NCBI GenBank assembly: GCA_030549335.1
Contig: CM060189.1
Span: forward strand, 33,565,001 to 33,629,000
DNA length: 64,000 nucleotides
Direction: 5' to 3'
DNA from: Pontederia crassipes
Taxonomy: Eukaryota > Streptophyta > Magnoliopsida > Commelinales > Pontederiaceae
Shown here: positions 1 to 11,090 of the stretch, piece by piece
Numbering within the stretch: the stretch's first letter is position 1
Layout of the letters: each line of letters starts with the position of its first letter
Notes under the pieces: model-generated
The model's database searches: none
What the model was told of the DNA's origin: nothing
The model's input: the letters and a program-made list of their open reading frames with translations, nothing else
Program-made: the position numbers and the translations under genes

Positions 1-110
1 AAAATTGTTAGGTCATCACATAGATTTTGATTCTCCATTAATCCGAAAACTCAACACGTTACAGATGCACTGGAGAAAATATGTGAAATGTTTTGGGCAG
101 AAAGCAAATA

Positions 111-1553
111 TCATGAACCACTGTGCCGGTAAAGAAGGACTGAACGATAAATGGCAGCAAGGTGAAGAAAGACCATCAACAGTATAATGGCATCATCCAG
201 AAAACCAACTAGCCCGAGAACCCCTGTGTTTATTAACCATTTGTCAGAATAAACATATTACAAGGGAGAGTACTGAAAGTACATGCAAAGACAACAAGAA
301 TTATATCTCTGATGTCTTACCTTCTGGAATGATATCCACGGGACTCAGGACATAAATTGCAGCAAGCACCATCTGCAAAGGTGCTCAAGTTTGAACAAAT
401 TCTCTAATAGTGAAATAGAACCATTACAAAGCAAAACATTCATGAAAAAAATATCAAAATATTCCAACTTCAAGGGCCTTTGATTTAGGAAGAACAGATT
501 TTGAGTTGGACAAAACACCTTATTTTCATTTGTAAATTTTAAATTAAGAGAAAAACAAGACTAAAGAAAATGTCAATCATCCAAACTCTTGGTCGACAGA
601 ATATCCAATTACATGGAGAGAAGGTAAGAACCACAACATTTTCTGTATAACATCTACTGCCGAAGAAAATCATCCCACTCAGTTGCAACCAGATTGCTGA
701 AGGGGGGCCGCCACCTCGCATGCACCGGCGACGCGCGGGGGGCGCCGCCCCTTTACGCGTGCGGCCGCCAACGCACACCGGGGTCAGCAACATCCTTATT
801 TTTTATTTTTTAATATTAATATTATATATTAATATTAATACGTTAGAGTCAAAGGGTTTTCGTTTAAATAGGAATAAAACAAAATATATGCATAGCAATT
901 TCACAAATAAACAACTTAGAGACGATTTGAAAGTTAGGCTAGAGGAGGATATTATTCCTCAAGTGACAAAGTTTAAATATTTAGGATCAATTGTAAGACA
1001 AGATGGTGAGATTGATGACGATGTTAATCATAGAATTCAAGTTGGTTGGTGTAAGTGGAGGAAAGCCACTGGAGTTCTTTGTGATAGAAAAGTACACAAT
1101 AAAGTTAAAGAAAAATTCTATCGTACTGTTATAAGACCAGCAGTGTTATATGGTAGTGAATATTGAGCTATGAAGGGACAACATGAACGTAAAGTGGGGG
1201 TAGCCGAAATGAGGATGTTGAGATGGATGTGTGGTCATACAAGATTAGATAAGATTAGGAATGACCATATACGTGAACGAGTCGGAGTGGCTCCTATTAG
1301 TGAGAAAATGGTAGAGAATCGTTTGAGATGGTTTGGTCATGTTCAGAGAAGACCATTAGATGCGTCAGTAAGAAGAGTAGATCAAATAATCTGAAGTCCG
1401 ATTAAAAGAGGGAGAGGGAGGCCAAGGCGGACACTTGGCGAACTAATAGAGCAAGATCTATTGGTGAATAATATACCGAAAGGTTTGGTTACTAATAGAG
1501 CGGAATGGCGTCGTATGATCCATGTAGCCGACCCCACCTAGTGGGATAAGGCT

Positions 1554-1587
<34 letters not shown>

Positions 1588-4500
1588 AGTATTTTAAACT
1601 TTTAAATATTAGAAGATAAGAGAGAAGAGTAGTTTAATCTTTCAATAATTAGAAATATCGAAAAAATGGAAAAGTAACGAAACTGGACGGATGGACTAAA
1701 GTGGAAATCACGACGGAGCACTACAATGAGTTCATAAGTTAGGGGCAGACGCGGAAAATCACTATAGTTCAGGGGAGGTTTAAGGAATTAACCCAACATA
1801 ATATAAGGAAAACTAAACTAATGGACCATACTAAAAGTCCATAACTAAAGACCAACTATTAGACAATAACCAACATTGCTAAGATCGAGATTTTAATCAG
1901 AATCGTGAGAGGGTTGAAAGATTGTAAATCAATCGAGGTTCTTGAGGTTTTGTGAAAGAACTTTCAAGGATCATAAAGATCCAATGAACTAGACTGTAAG
2001 GTTAAAAGGGGCTTATAAAAGAACCACATCTTGACAACCTTACCAATAATCACTACAAAATGATTTATTATCATAGCAAGGACCATGAAAACATTAATAT
2101 TCTGGACACTTATTAAAAAAATCTCCACAAGTAATATTACCTCTCTCAGTTGATTACTCATTTGTTGGTACCCAACCTAGATCCACTAACAATGTATCAT
2201 TTGTTATATTTGGTCAATTTAGTAATACCTCTGAGGGTGGTCAACTAATCAGATATAGCATTACCATTGTGGGTGAACAATTGAGGGCTTCAATTTTCAC
2301 AGGAAGAACCGAAGAAGAGTCATACAGTGATCTGATGTCGGCATTGAATTTTAGCTTTAGAACAATAATTTAAGCCACTAGAAGAGACTCAAAACATTGA
2401 TATTATTGAACCCTTAATTCCTTTCCATGTCGATCAGGATAATTTAGATGGAAATATTTAAAATATAACAGTTATGAAGTTAATCATATCCATATCTGCT
2501 CCATTAGACTCTTGGAAATGCACTTACATTTTTAATACATGGATTCATTGTGGTGGAGAAGTTTATAAACTTGTCATAATGGCGGTCTAATTGGAAGAAT
2601 ATTCTGAGGCTTAACATTGTTCAAGGCTTTTTTATCAAAATTTGCAGTTTTTTAATTTTCCAGCATTGTCTCTTGAATATTGGGAAGTTGTTATGCTATT
2701 TTAGAAAATCCCTAAGTAAGAAGAGAAAAGCGGGGTAATGAGGCAGATTTGATAATAGAAGGAAACTCTCTTCTAATTCTACTTTCCTGTTTCCCTACAA
2801 ACCCATAGATAAGGCTGTTTCATCCTAATCCTATATCAGATTTTTATACAACAACAACAACAACAACAAAGCCTTATCCCACTAGGTGGGGTCGGCTACA
2901 TGGATCATACGACGCCATTTCGTTGATCCATGTTCATAAGATTCGACATGATTTTATGTTGGCTGTCGGGGCCTAACACAACCCTCCTCCTTTATCCGGG
3001 CTTGGGACCGGCTATAAAATATAGGCGGAGTTTTCCAGTATTGTTTCAACATCTTCTTCAAATCCAACGGCAAGCATTTGATCAGCTTCATCAAGAACCA
3101 AATACTGGACTTCTCCAAGTTGAAGACTTTCATTACTGATAAGGTCAATAATACGACCAGGAGTTCCTATATCAGATTTTTATAAAAGAAACTATTTAAG
3201 CTATGGTGGCTCAAGATGAAACAAGAAACTATTTAAGAATATGGGCAACATATTGATGAGTCAAGCACGAGCAATAGCCAATACATGCCAAGAACCTACA
3301 TATTATAAAATCCCAATTGAAAAGTAAAACATTAATAATGTCCAAAAAATATAACAGGTCATTGAAAGGAGACTGCTAACTCCGCCTATGTTTATAGCTG
3401 GTCCCAAGCCCGGATAAAGGAGGAGGGTTGTGTTAGGCCCCGACAGTCAGCGTAAAACCCTGTCGAATCTCATGAACATGGATCAACGAATGACATCGTA
3501 TGATCCATGTAGCCGACCCCACCTAGTGGGATAGGGCTTTGTTGTTGTTGTTGTATTGAAAGGAGACTGCTAAATGGTTTTTTTCTGAAGAGGAAAGGAG
3601 ACTGCTAAATGTTTTAACATCAAAATGATTATATTTTAAAGATAGTGTAGGGATAACTATTAAACCACAACATAATTAGATTGAAATCAAATGGACACAA
3701 ATTTTTTTTTTGAAACAATAATAGGCCAAGACAATGAACATACTTTTTTCTGTTTAACTAATCAAATTAGAGGACAGTATGAACTTACAGCAAAAATCAT
3801 GCGTGCCCTGAGCACAAGGGGAAGTGACCGATGGGGATCCATTAGTTCTCTCAACAATCTTCGGATAAAGAATGGAAGGTCCCTCAACCTCTGTAACCAT
3901 GATGATGTCATAAAATACTTATGAATTGACAAAATTAATCAAAACAAGAAAAGAGATTCCTCTTTAATGCAATGGAAGCACAGGCAGATGAAAATTCATT
4001 AAGAATACACTTGATAGTAAAACAATTGATGCAGATTTTATAAAACAAAAAGTTCACACAAACAGAAGATAATTTATAAATAATACAAAAAATCCCTTGA
4101 AAGATACAACAACCACCTACTGCTAATATTTCCAGACCAACTCTTACAACAAGATCTATTAGAAATGTCACTTCCCTATTCTATAACCATCCAGAGGAAA
4201 AGCATAGAAAACAAGTTCCTCGTTCATTATTCATAAAATGGTTGTCTCGGCGAAGGAGCAAGAAAGAAATATCACAAACATACATGTCAGATCTCTTACA
4301 TGGCTAAGGTAAAACAATAACTAAGTTATATACCTGAAGAACGCTGCTTGGGCGTCCACCAAACATGCGATTATACTTCTCAATGTTTTCAAGAATGCGA
4401 CTAGCCTCCGGATCATGCCTTTGTTGCAGTGCAGCTTCAGTAGGTATCAGTAATGTTATCGAACGACGGCAGATCGGACACTGGCATGCCTGAAGGACAA

Positions 4501-7500
4501 ACCGCTCATGCCACCTCAGAATACAAGCGCCTGAAAGCACAAAACATATAGCATTACAACACTGTCAGCAGCGAATGCAAAACAAACAAGTTAAGAACAC
4601 TATAATCTGCTTAGTATTAGTTCCAAAAAGGACAAATATTATTCACTGCTGGATAAATAAACAGGAATCAAATTCGAGACTACACCCATCAGAATTCAAT
4701 TATACAGTGTTTTTTTAAAAAAAATTTGAAGAACGAAAGGATGGCTACATAATTTTTTTATAGCCCATGTTGCAGACCAATTTGAACTCCGCCTACGTTT
4801 TATAGTCGGTCCCAAGCCCGGATAAAGGAGGAGGGTTGTGTTAGGCCCCGACAGCCAGCGTAAAACCTTGTCGAATCTCATGAACATGGATCAACAAATA
4901 TGACGTCGTATGATCCATGTAGCCGACCCCACCTAGTGGGATAAGGCTTTGTTGTTGTTGTTGCATACCAACTTGGCATAGTTATTATTACTTTGGATTT
5001 AGTAACTGGAAAATTTAAGTTACATGGCAACCATATGCCACTCATATATAGACAATTTCTACATGAACATAATAATCAAGTCCATGGATAAGTGAAATCC
5101 ATGTTATGAAACAGAAAAATATTTTTTGAAGGCAGAAATGCAAAAATATGTTCCGACCAAACTTAGAACAAGCAATGAGACACATATAAGATTGATATTG
5201 CTAACAAAGATGCCACTCTTAATATTTAGGAAAACTATTAACAAATCAAAAAAGCAGGAACGTTAAGTAAAATAGATACGACTAGAAAGATTCAACCATC
5301 CAAAACAGCTACAAAATCTAAGATAGTTTAGTGCAATACTAAGAAGAGCATCTTATGGTACAATGGTTATTCAGGAATTAACAGATTGACATACAAAGAA
5401 TCACATTACTTCACTCAGAGGGAGGAATGAAGGAGAAAATTGACTGTCTGACAATGATAAACTTCAAAAACCAACAAAGAAGTTGCAAAGCTCAACAGGC
5501 ATATTTCTCCTGTCACAACAAATTTACATAATTCTTTGGATGATTACAGAATAATACATGGAAATCAGAAGAGAATGTTACACCAACACTTGTACATCAC
5601 AAGATCCACTAGACAAGCAAAATAATATTTTATCTGAAGAAAAGAACACCAAAATTCAGATTTATCATAGAGCTTCCCTCCGTACATGGATGTTTGTTTC
5701 TGTTGAAGTGATCCCAAAGAACTGCATTTAAACCCATAAATAACTAGAAAATATACAAGTTGTGTATTCGATTAGCATCAAAGAAACTCAGTATATAAAC
5801 AAACAAATTGCATCCATCAGTCCGATAAACGTAAAAGCTAGACCATACTGATCAATCTCACTTGGATCACAGTTTAGAAGAAAGATAAATCTTTATAGAA
5901 TCATGAATGAAAGGCTATCTTGCACCAGTCTTTAGTACAAATTGATGTAACGATCTTGAGGCGGCACATGACTGACATCCATGAAGTTATAAACTACTTC
6001 TCAGACGAGTCTCCAGAAGTTGATGATGATTCAAAGAACCACCAACGCCTTGATAATCTCAGAGTCCATCGACGGAGAATATGAGTCCACAAGCAAAGAT
6101 AAACTTGATGGAAAATCAATTGAATCTTATTACTATTTTCCATAATAATGAGGCTCTCTGATTTTACTTCAACCAGGAAACTTACAGATTTTTTTTTTTT
6201 GAGAGAGAGAAACTTAAGACAGATAATAAACGAAAAGTAAAAAAATAAAACTCCAAACAAATAAATCTTCTAAGCACCAAAAATACATGGACTCTAGGAC
6301 TCCTTGTCCTACATAAGATCCTGAAGAATCACATCAAAGAAACTATTTTATTTAAAATAATTAAAGAATAGTTAAATCATAGGATTTATAAACTAAAAAC
6401 ATCTAACAATCGGCGTCCTCTGTGGTTGTCAGTCTTCTTTGCCAGCTATGGCCATGACCGCTGGTCAGACAGTATTTTGTGCCTGTGCTGCAGAGCTGTT
6501 TTCTCTTTTTGTAATGATAACTATACTAATAAGGGACCCCTAGCAACGACTTTCCAGTGTCTGTTTTAGCATGCAGCAAATAGAGGGATGTGCGTGTGGT
6601 GGACTGCTGGTTTCAACTGGAAGTCAGTGGGCGTGGATCTTGGATGCCATCCTTCATGCAGAATCTCTCTGACCAGAGATTCGAGGAACTGTTTCTGATA
6701 TTGGGGCAGTTATCCAGTTTAACTTAATGAAACACCTCGGATGACCACAGCCTTGCTGGTCATCCTTTCTCGTTTCGAAAAGAAAAAACAGTTTCAAGTT
6801 TCAATAAAAAGCTGATTATTCAAATTATGTAGTCACCCTTTCCTTCGTCAAAAAAATTATGAGAATCTTAAAACATTAATAACTAAAGAAACCTTTCCAA
6901 TTTCATATGAGAAGTCTTCGACTTCATCCTTCTCAATTTCAAGTAAACAACAAATCTAACTGTTTCTGTTTTAATAAAGATACATAATGAGCATTACAAG
7001 TATGCCTGAAGTGATTTTTGTCTTTTAATTTCTCTTGACATATGAGCCAAAAGTTGATGGAAGATACAATGTCCCAAGCATTCTTTTTAATAATTACACC
7101 CAATACAGTTTGTTTACCCCATTTGTAATAGAACGTGATATATGGTCTCCTAAACATCATGACGAGGTTTAAATGATAAATGACTGTGGGAAAAGCATAA
7201 AATCTTATGTTATAATACTTTCTAGTTGACCTCAATCAAGCTAACAAGAAATGTTTTGGCCTTGTCGTCCTACCAATGCCGCAATTTATATGATTGAGAT
7301 ATTATCAATTTTTGTGTGAAGAAGAAATCTTCAAGCACAATTACCATGCCATTCAACTCAGCAGAAACATCACAGGAAATGTTATCAGGAGCTCAAAAGA
7401 AAGGCCCGGAGTCCTCGAACAACTGATGATAGCATACTATTAAATCCATTCCATCTGTAATTGTACTCCAATGGAATACGACGGAGAGATTCCGCTCCTG

Positions 7501-7847
7501 TTTTCACAAGACAGTGATCCTTCATTCATCCTACCAGCCGCTATCGTGCCCAGAATCACGTTACTACGAATCGAAAACATTGGGAAAGAAAAACAAAGAT
7601 GTATTTCAAAACAAAAAAAAAATGGCCATCAAGAAACGAATCCTACTTTCTCACTGACCTAATTTATCGATCATCATGGATCCGAAGGTCTGCAGGCACA
7701 AGAAAAACACGATTCCGAAGCCAAATACGGAACTAAAGAAAATCGCATCCACCAACAAGCATATCATCCCGAAAACATCAATTGAAAAGGGAAAAAATAA
7801 GAAAAATAAAAAAAAGTACGAAAAGAAAGAAAGAAGCAATTGGGGGC

Positions 7848-7886
<39 letters not shown>

Positions 7887-7989
7887 GCGGGGTCGGACCG
7901 CAGAACCAGTGGGAGCAGTTGGCTTGACAGGGGAGGTTGAACTCGTCGTGGCAAACGGAGCAGATTTCGTTCTCCGCCGGCGACTCCAT
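111..7989 (-). CDS. RNF170-like: RNF170-like RING E3 ubiquitin ligase with DUF1232 domain, five exons
   Basis: Exons on the minus strand are 7989-7899, 4530-4334, 3890-3789, 372-321 and 223-111. They join in phase to 184 codons plus TGA. The RING finger is C3HC4, with ligands C10, C13, C25, H27, C30, C33, C48 and C51, split by intron 1. Exon 2 continues with ITLLIP and [20 protein letters not shown], and exon 3 with [15 protein letters not shown], all typical of plant RNF170-like ligases. Exons 4-5 encode the DUF1232 core ([15 protein letters not shown], then [10 protein letters not shown]) with two hydrophobic stretches at about residues 122-140 and 150-176, so it is probably membrane anchored, as animal RNF170 is in the ER. 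The family transfers ubiquitin from an E2. Start: the first ATG before the RING, in a GC-richer leader. Acceptors and the donors of exons 2-4 are good; the exon 1 donor (GTCCGA) is weak and runs into a CT repeat. Large introns hold LINE and SINE copies. Confidence 0.9.
690..790. repeat. GC-rich insertion-like segment in an RNF170-like intron
   Basis: About 95 bases of very high GC (gggggccgcc ... gcgcggggggcgccgcccc) lie abruptly in an AT-rich intron, next to (T)n/(TAATAT) sequence and the LINE fragment. It resembles in composition the GC-rich loop of the Mutator-like element at 57.3-57.46 kb, but no matching terminal inverted repeats were found. Probably debris of a transposon into which the LINE later inserted; unproven. 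Confidence 0.3.
841..1586 (+). mobile_element. 5'-truncated RTE-clade LINE, 3' end of reverse transcriptase ORF
   Basis: The plus strand encodes the C-terminal part of a plant RTE-clade LINE polyprotein. Readable blocks are [70 protein letters not shown] and [16 protein letters not shown], ending [12 protein letters not shown] then TAG. The 3' UTR is extremely short and ends in (TTG)n at 1557-1586, the usual tail of plant RTE LINEs. The ORF is broken by TGA at 1164-1166, where the family has Trp, and by another stop near 1392. The 5' two-thirds (endonuclease and RT fingers/palm) are missing. Its last ~50 bases are the same as the 3' end of the SINE-like copies at 2.85, 3.4, 4.8 and 58.7 kb. 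It lies in the last-but-one intron of the RNF170-like gene, opposite in strand. No clear target duplication. Confidence 0.9.
1587..2084. other. Intronic DNA with a degenerate repeat end
   Basis: AT-rich intron sequence. Bases 1725-1800 (gttcataag ... cactatagttcaggggaggtttaaggaattaaccc) match in pattern the segment 32985-33066 (gttcatata ... cgttatagttcagggggtttaatgaattaaccc), so both are probably ends of one dispersed non-autonomous element. No gene seen. Confidence 0.35.
2097..2386 (+). pseudogene. Unidentified coding-like remnant
   Basis: An open frame of about 95 codons without a good start runs on the plus strand to TAA at 2384-2386. It has a protein-like composition, with blocks [35 protein letters not shown] and [18 protein letters not shown]. 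Downstream, other frames continue with plausible coding blocks to about 2700, suggesting a frameshifted longer ancestor. It lies antisense in an intron of the RNF170-like gene. I do not recognise the family. It could be a transposon- or virus-derived protein, or chance; a profile search is needed. Confidence 0.35.
2849..3165 (-). mobile_element. Chimeric retroposon: DEAD-box helicase fragment fused to SINE-like 3' part
   Basis: Read on the minus strand, this unit starts at 3165 with helicase coding sequence (to about 3031), passes into the SINE-like body (ctccgcctat ... ccgaccccacctagtggg) and ends in a (TTG)n tail at 2849. It is flanked by a perfect 19-bp direct repeat, cctatatcagatttttata, at 2830-2848 and 3166-3184. 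The repeats enclose helicase and SINE together, so both arrived in one target-primed insertion. The other three SINE-like copies start at the ctccgcc border, which marks where the helicase part was added. A SINE inserted in sense within a helicase transcript, or a template switch during reverse transcription, would both explain this. Confidence 0.85.
3031..3165 (-). pseudogene. DEAD-box RNA helicase exon fragment
   Basis: The minus strand encodes about 45 residues in one open frame: [20 protein letters not shown] (motif Ib region, TPGR), then [20 protein letters not shown] (motif II, DEAD) and ETILEN. This is the Walker B region of domain 1 of an ATP-dependent DEAD-box RNA helicase, closest by eye to plant organellar types with DEADQML. 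There is no start, no stop and no other helicase motif, so it cannot act alone. It is the captured 5' part of the chimeric retroposon. Confidence 0.85.
3380..3554 (+). mobile_element. SINE-like retroposon copy with 19-bp target duplication
   Basis: Body of about 175 bp from ctccgcctatg to (TTG)n. It is flanked by perfect direct repeats attgaaaggagactgctaa at 3361-3379 and 3555-3573. The 3' ~50 bases equal the end of the RTE LINE at 841-1586. An internal perfect inverted repeat (acatggatca / tgatccatgt, near 3475-3510) and a small 3' hairpin (CCCAC-cta-GTGGG) are present. It resembles the widespread plant Au SINE in having a (TTG)n tail, but I could not verify that family assignment. Lies in an RNF170-like intron, antisense to the gene. 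Confidence 0.85.
3574..3612. repeat. Short direct duplication next to the SINE-like insertion
   Basis: The word aaaggagactgctaaatg occurs at about 3559-3576 and again near 3593-3610, beside the target duplication of the SINE-like copy. A local tandem duplication of host sequence probably predates the insertion. Confidence 0.5.
4785..4963 (+). mobile_element. SINE-like retroposon copy, third in the RNF170-like gene
   Basis: Same family as 3380-3554: ctccgcctacg start, conserved gtcccaagcccggataaagg and ggaggagggttgtgttagg blocks, the inverted repeat around acatggatca, and a (TTG)n tail ending at 4963. Flanking imperfect direct repeats gcagaccaatttg (4772-4784) and gcataccaacttg (4963-4975) match at 11 of 13 positions, which suggests an older insertion than the other copies. 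Lies in intron 1 of the RNF170-like gene, antisense. Confidence 0.8.
4976..7840. other. Large intron 1 of the RNF170-like gene
   Basis: Apart from the SINE-like copy just before it, this intron sequence shows no coding exon that I can support. Bases 6410-6780 have a more even base composition and several short inverted repeats, listed separately. Confidence 0.6.
6410..6785. other. Composition island with inverted repeats inside intron 1
   Basis: About 375 bp with near 47% GC by eye inside an AT-rich intron. It includes ggatgacca-cagccttgc-tggtcatcc, a perfect 9-bp stem at about 6739-6765, and ctctgac-cagagattcg. No ORF, no tRNA fold, and no snRNA or snoRNA box set that I could confirm. It may be a non-coding RNA, a captured fragment or an old repeat. 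Confidence 0.25.
7850..7884. repeat. (GA)n microsatellite at the exon 1 donor
   Basis: Seventeen or so GA units lie immediately inside intron 1 of the RNF170-like gene (CT on the gene's sense strand), about 15 bases from the exon 1 donor. Such a polypyrimidine run just after a weak donor could influence splicing. Confidence 0.95.
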
Positions 7990-9029
7990 TCTCAGGAACG
8001 AGCAGTGTTGCGATTTAATTCATTACAAGGAGTTTGAACAGTCCCGATGCCAAAAGCGCGAGGAAGGTGAATTCTATCAAAAGACAAGTCTATTGTTTAT
8101 TAACTAAAGAAAAACCTAATTACCATTGTTATTATATTATAAAAATCATTAATAACATGTGCAGTGCAGACGGGCTATGCGAAAAAAATTAACAATTAGA
8201 TAAGTAAACGGGTTGACGACTAGTACATATAAGCAATGTTTTAAAAGCCGATTCGAATTGGCCGATTTAACCGTTAACAAAATGGCCGGTTCATTAATAA
8301 TATCGAAAAGGATAAAATAATCGGGTTGGCTCGGAAAAAATCGAAAAATCGGATTGAACCGGTGAATCAGGTTGAACCCGATTTTTTATTTTTTTTTTAA
8401 AAATAAATATATGAAAATAATTTATTAGGGAATATTAAAATTTAAAGTTATCAAATTATTTTAGATGGAATTAAAGGCTATGAAGATTGAGGGAGAAAAA
8501 AAGAAAGTATTTAAATAAGAAAATAAAAAGAAAGATGTTAGTAGGAGAGAATGAATAAAAATTGATATATTATTAAGAGAAGAATAAAATATGGAAAGCT
8601 TTTGTTAGGGGATATGGATGTTTAAATAATTTTATAAAATTGGAAAGTTTTGCACGTGAAAGTAAAAGGAGAGAAAAAGGAAAAAATTAAAATAAGAAAA
8701 TAAAAGGAAAGAAAACTAGAGGAAATAAATCAACATAGAAACAGAATATTAATCAAATTAAATAAAAAGAGATATACGTGGAAAGAAAATAAAATCCGGT
8801 AATAATATATTAGTAATAAATTTAGATTGAAATTAAAGTTAGATTATTATATTAGTAATACAAAAAGAAGAGAGTGAGAGGGGTAAAAGCATGAGATATG
8901 AGAGCATGACAAGTGGCTTCATGACAAAACGACATGTGTCATCTATATAAAGTATTAATATTTAAGATAATAATATTATTTTGTTTCAAATTATAGATAA
9001 ATATCTATAATTCAAATCTAATATATGTA

Positions 9030-11090
9030 ATCTAAGATGACACATGTCATTATCTTATAAAATTTATAATAATATACAAATATAATTTATTTTCACAAAA
9101 TAAAGGTAACAAAAATAAAAGAAGATTACATTTATAAACATATTTTGATTAGAAACAAAGTCATTTATCTTATAATAATTAAAATTTTCGAAATTAAAAT
9201 ATAACTCAAAATAAATAATTCAATTTGAGTCAAATTGAAATTAATCTTTCTTTTTTTATCAATTAGAGTATGTTGAAAATAAATAATATTTTTCTCTAAG
9301 AAATAATGTGCAAGTAAACAATCATTTTTGTCTAAAACATAATTTGTTATTTTCAGAATAAAATCATTTTCAAATAGATAATTCAATTTGAGTCAAATTA
9401 AGATTAATATTTGAGTATGATTAAAATAAATAATATTTTATTTTCAAAATATAAAACAGTTATTTTATGGATTAAAAAATAATTTAAAATAAGTAATTCA
9501 ATTTGAGTCAAATAAAGATTAATATTTCATTTTATCAATTTGAGTATGACTACAATAAAAATAACTACTAATCTAAGATGGCACATGTCATTATCTTATA
9601 AAAACTTATAATAATATACAAATCTAATTTATTTTCACAAAATAAAAACTTATCTTAAATAGTTAATTATATAAGGTAACAAAAATAAAAGAATATTACA
9701 TTTATAAACATATTTTGATTAGAAACAAAGTCAATTATCTTATAATAATTAAAATTTTCGGAATTAAAAAATAATTCAAAATAAATAATCCAATTTGAGT
9801 CAAATTGATATTAATATTTCTTTTTTTATCAATTAGAGTATGTTGAAAATAAATAATATTTTTTTCTAAGAAATAATGTGCAAGTAAACAATCATTTCTG
9901 TCTAAAACATAATTTGATATTTTCAGAATAAAAAATTATTTCAAAGAGATAATTCAATTTGAGTCAAATTAAGATTAATATTTGAGTATGATTAAAATAA
10001 ATAATATTTTATTTCCAAAATATAAGCAGTTATTTTATGGATTAAAAAATAATTTAAAATAAGTAATTCAATTTGAGTCAAATAAAGATTAATCTTTAAT
10101 TTTATCAATTTGAGTATGACTACAATAAAAATAACTACTAATCTAAGATGGCACATGTCATTATCTTATAAAAAATTATAATAAAATACAAATCTAATTT
10201 ATTTTCAAAAAATAAAAACTTATCTTATAATAATTAGTTATATAAAGTAACAAAAATAAAAGAAGATTACATTTATAAACATATTTCGATTAGAAACAAA
10301 GTCAATTATCTTATAATAATTCAAAATAAATAATTCAATTTGAGTCAAATTAAAATTAATCTTTCTTTCTTCATCAATTAGAGTATGTTGAAAATAAATA
10401 ATATTTTTTTCTCTAAGAAATAATGTGCAAGTAAACAATCATTTTTGTCTAAAACATAATTTGTTATTTTTAGAATAAAAAATCATTTCAAAGAGATAAT
10501 TCAATTTGATTCAAATTAAGATTAATATTTGAGTATGATTAAAATAAATAATATGTATTTCCAAAAGATAAGCGGTTATTTTATGGATTACAAAATAATT
10601 TAAAATAAGTAATTCAATTTGAGTCAAATAAATATTAATCTTTCATTTTTATCAATTTGAGTATGACTACAATAAAAATAACTACTAATCCTTATAAAAA
10701 CTTATAATAATATACAAATCTAATTTATTTTCACAAAATAAAAACTTATCTTATAATAGTTAGTCATATAAGGTAAAAAAATAAAATAAGATTACATTTA
10801 TAAACATATTTTGATTAGAAATAAAGTCAATTATCTTATAATAATTAAAATTTTCGGAATTAAAAAATAATTCAGCATAAATAATTCAATTTGAGTCAAA
10901 TTGAAATTAATCTTTCTTTTTTATCAATTATAGTACGATGAAAATAAATAATATTTTTCTCTAAAAAATAATTTGCAAGTAAACAATAATTTCTGTCTAA
11001 AAATTAATTTGTTATTTTCAGAATAAAAAATCATTTTAAAGAGATAATTCAATTAGAGTCAAATTAAGATTAATATTTGAGTAAAAATAA
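9030..11090 (+). repeat. Tandem array of ~570-bp AT-rich units with ~115-165-bp subrepeats
   Basis: The block beginning ggtaacaaaaataaaagaag recurs near 9105, 9675, 10246 and 10771, giving spacings of about 570, 571 and 525 bp. Within each unit the word aattcaatttgagtcaaat followed by taagattaat recurs two to three times. The same word appears in the opposite orientation at 63.0-63.6 kb. Copies differ by small indels. No ORF of substance. Confidence 0.8.

Noticed and set aside
7651..7898. Extension of the RING exon 1 frame into a Ser-Leu-rich tail
   Set aside because: The extension is intron sequence and CT repeat; splicing at 7899 joins the RING ligands to exon 2 in phase.
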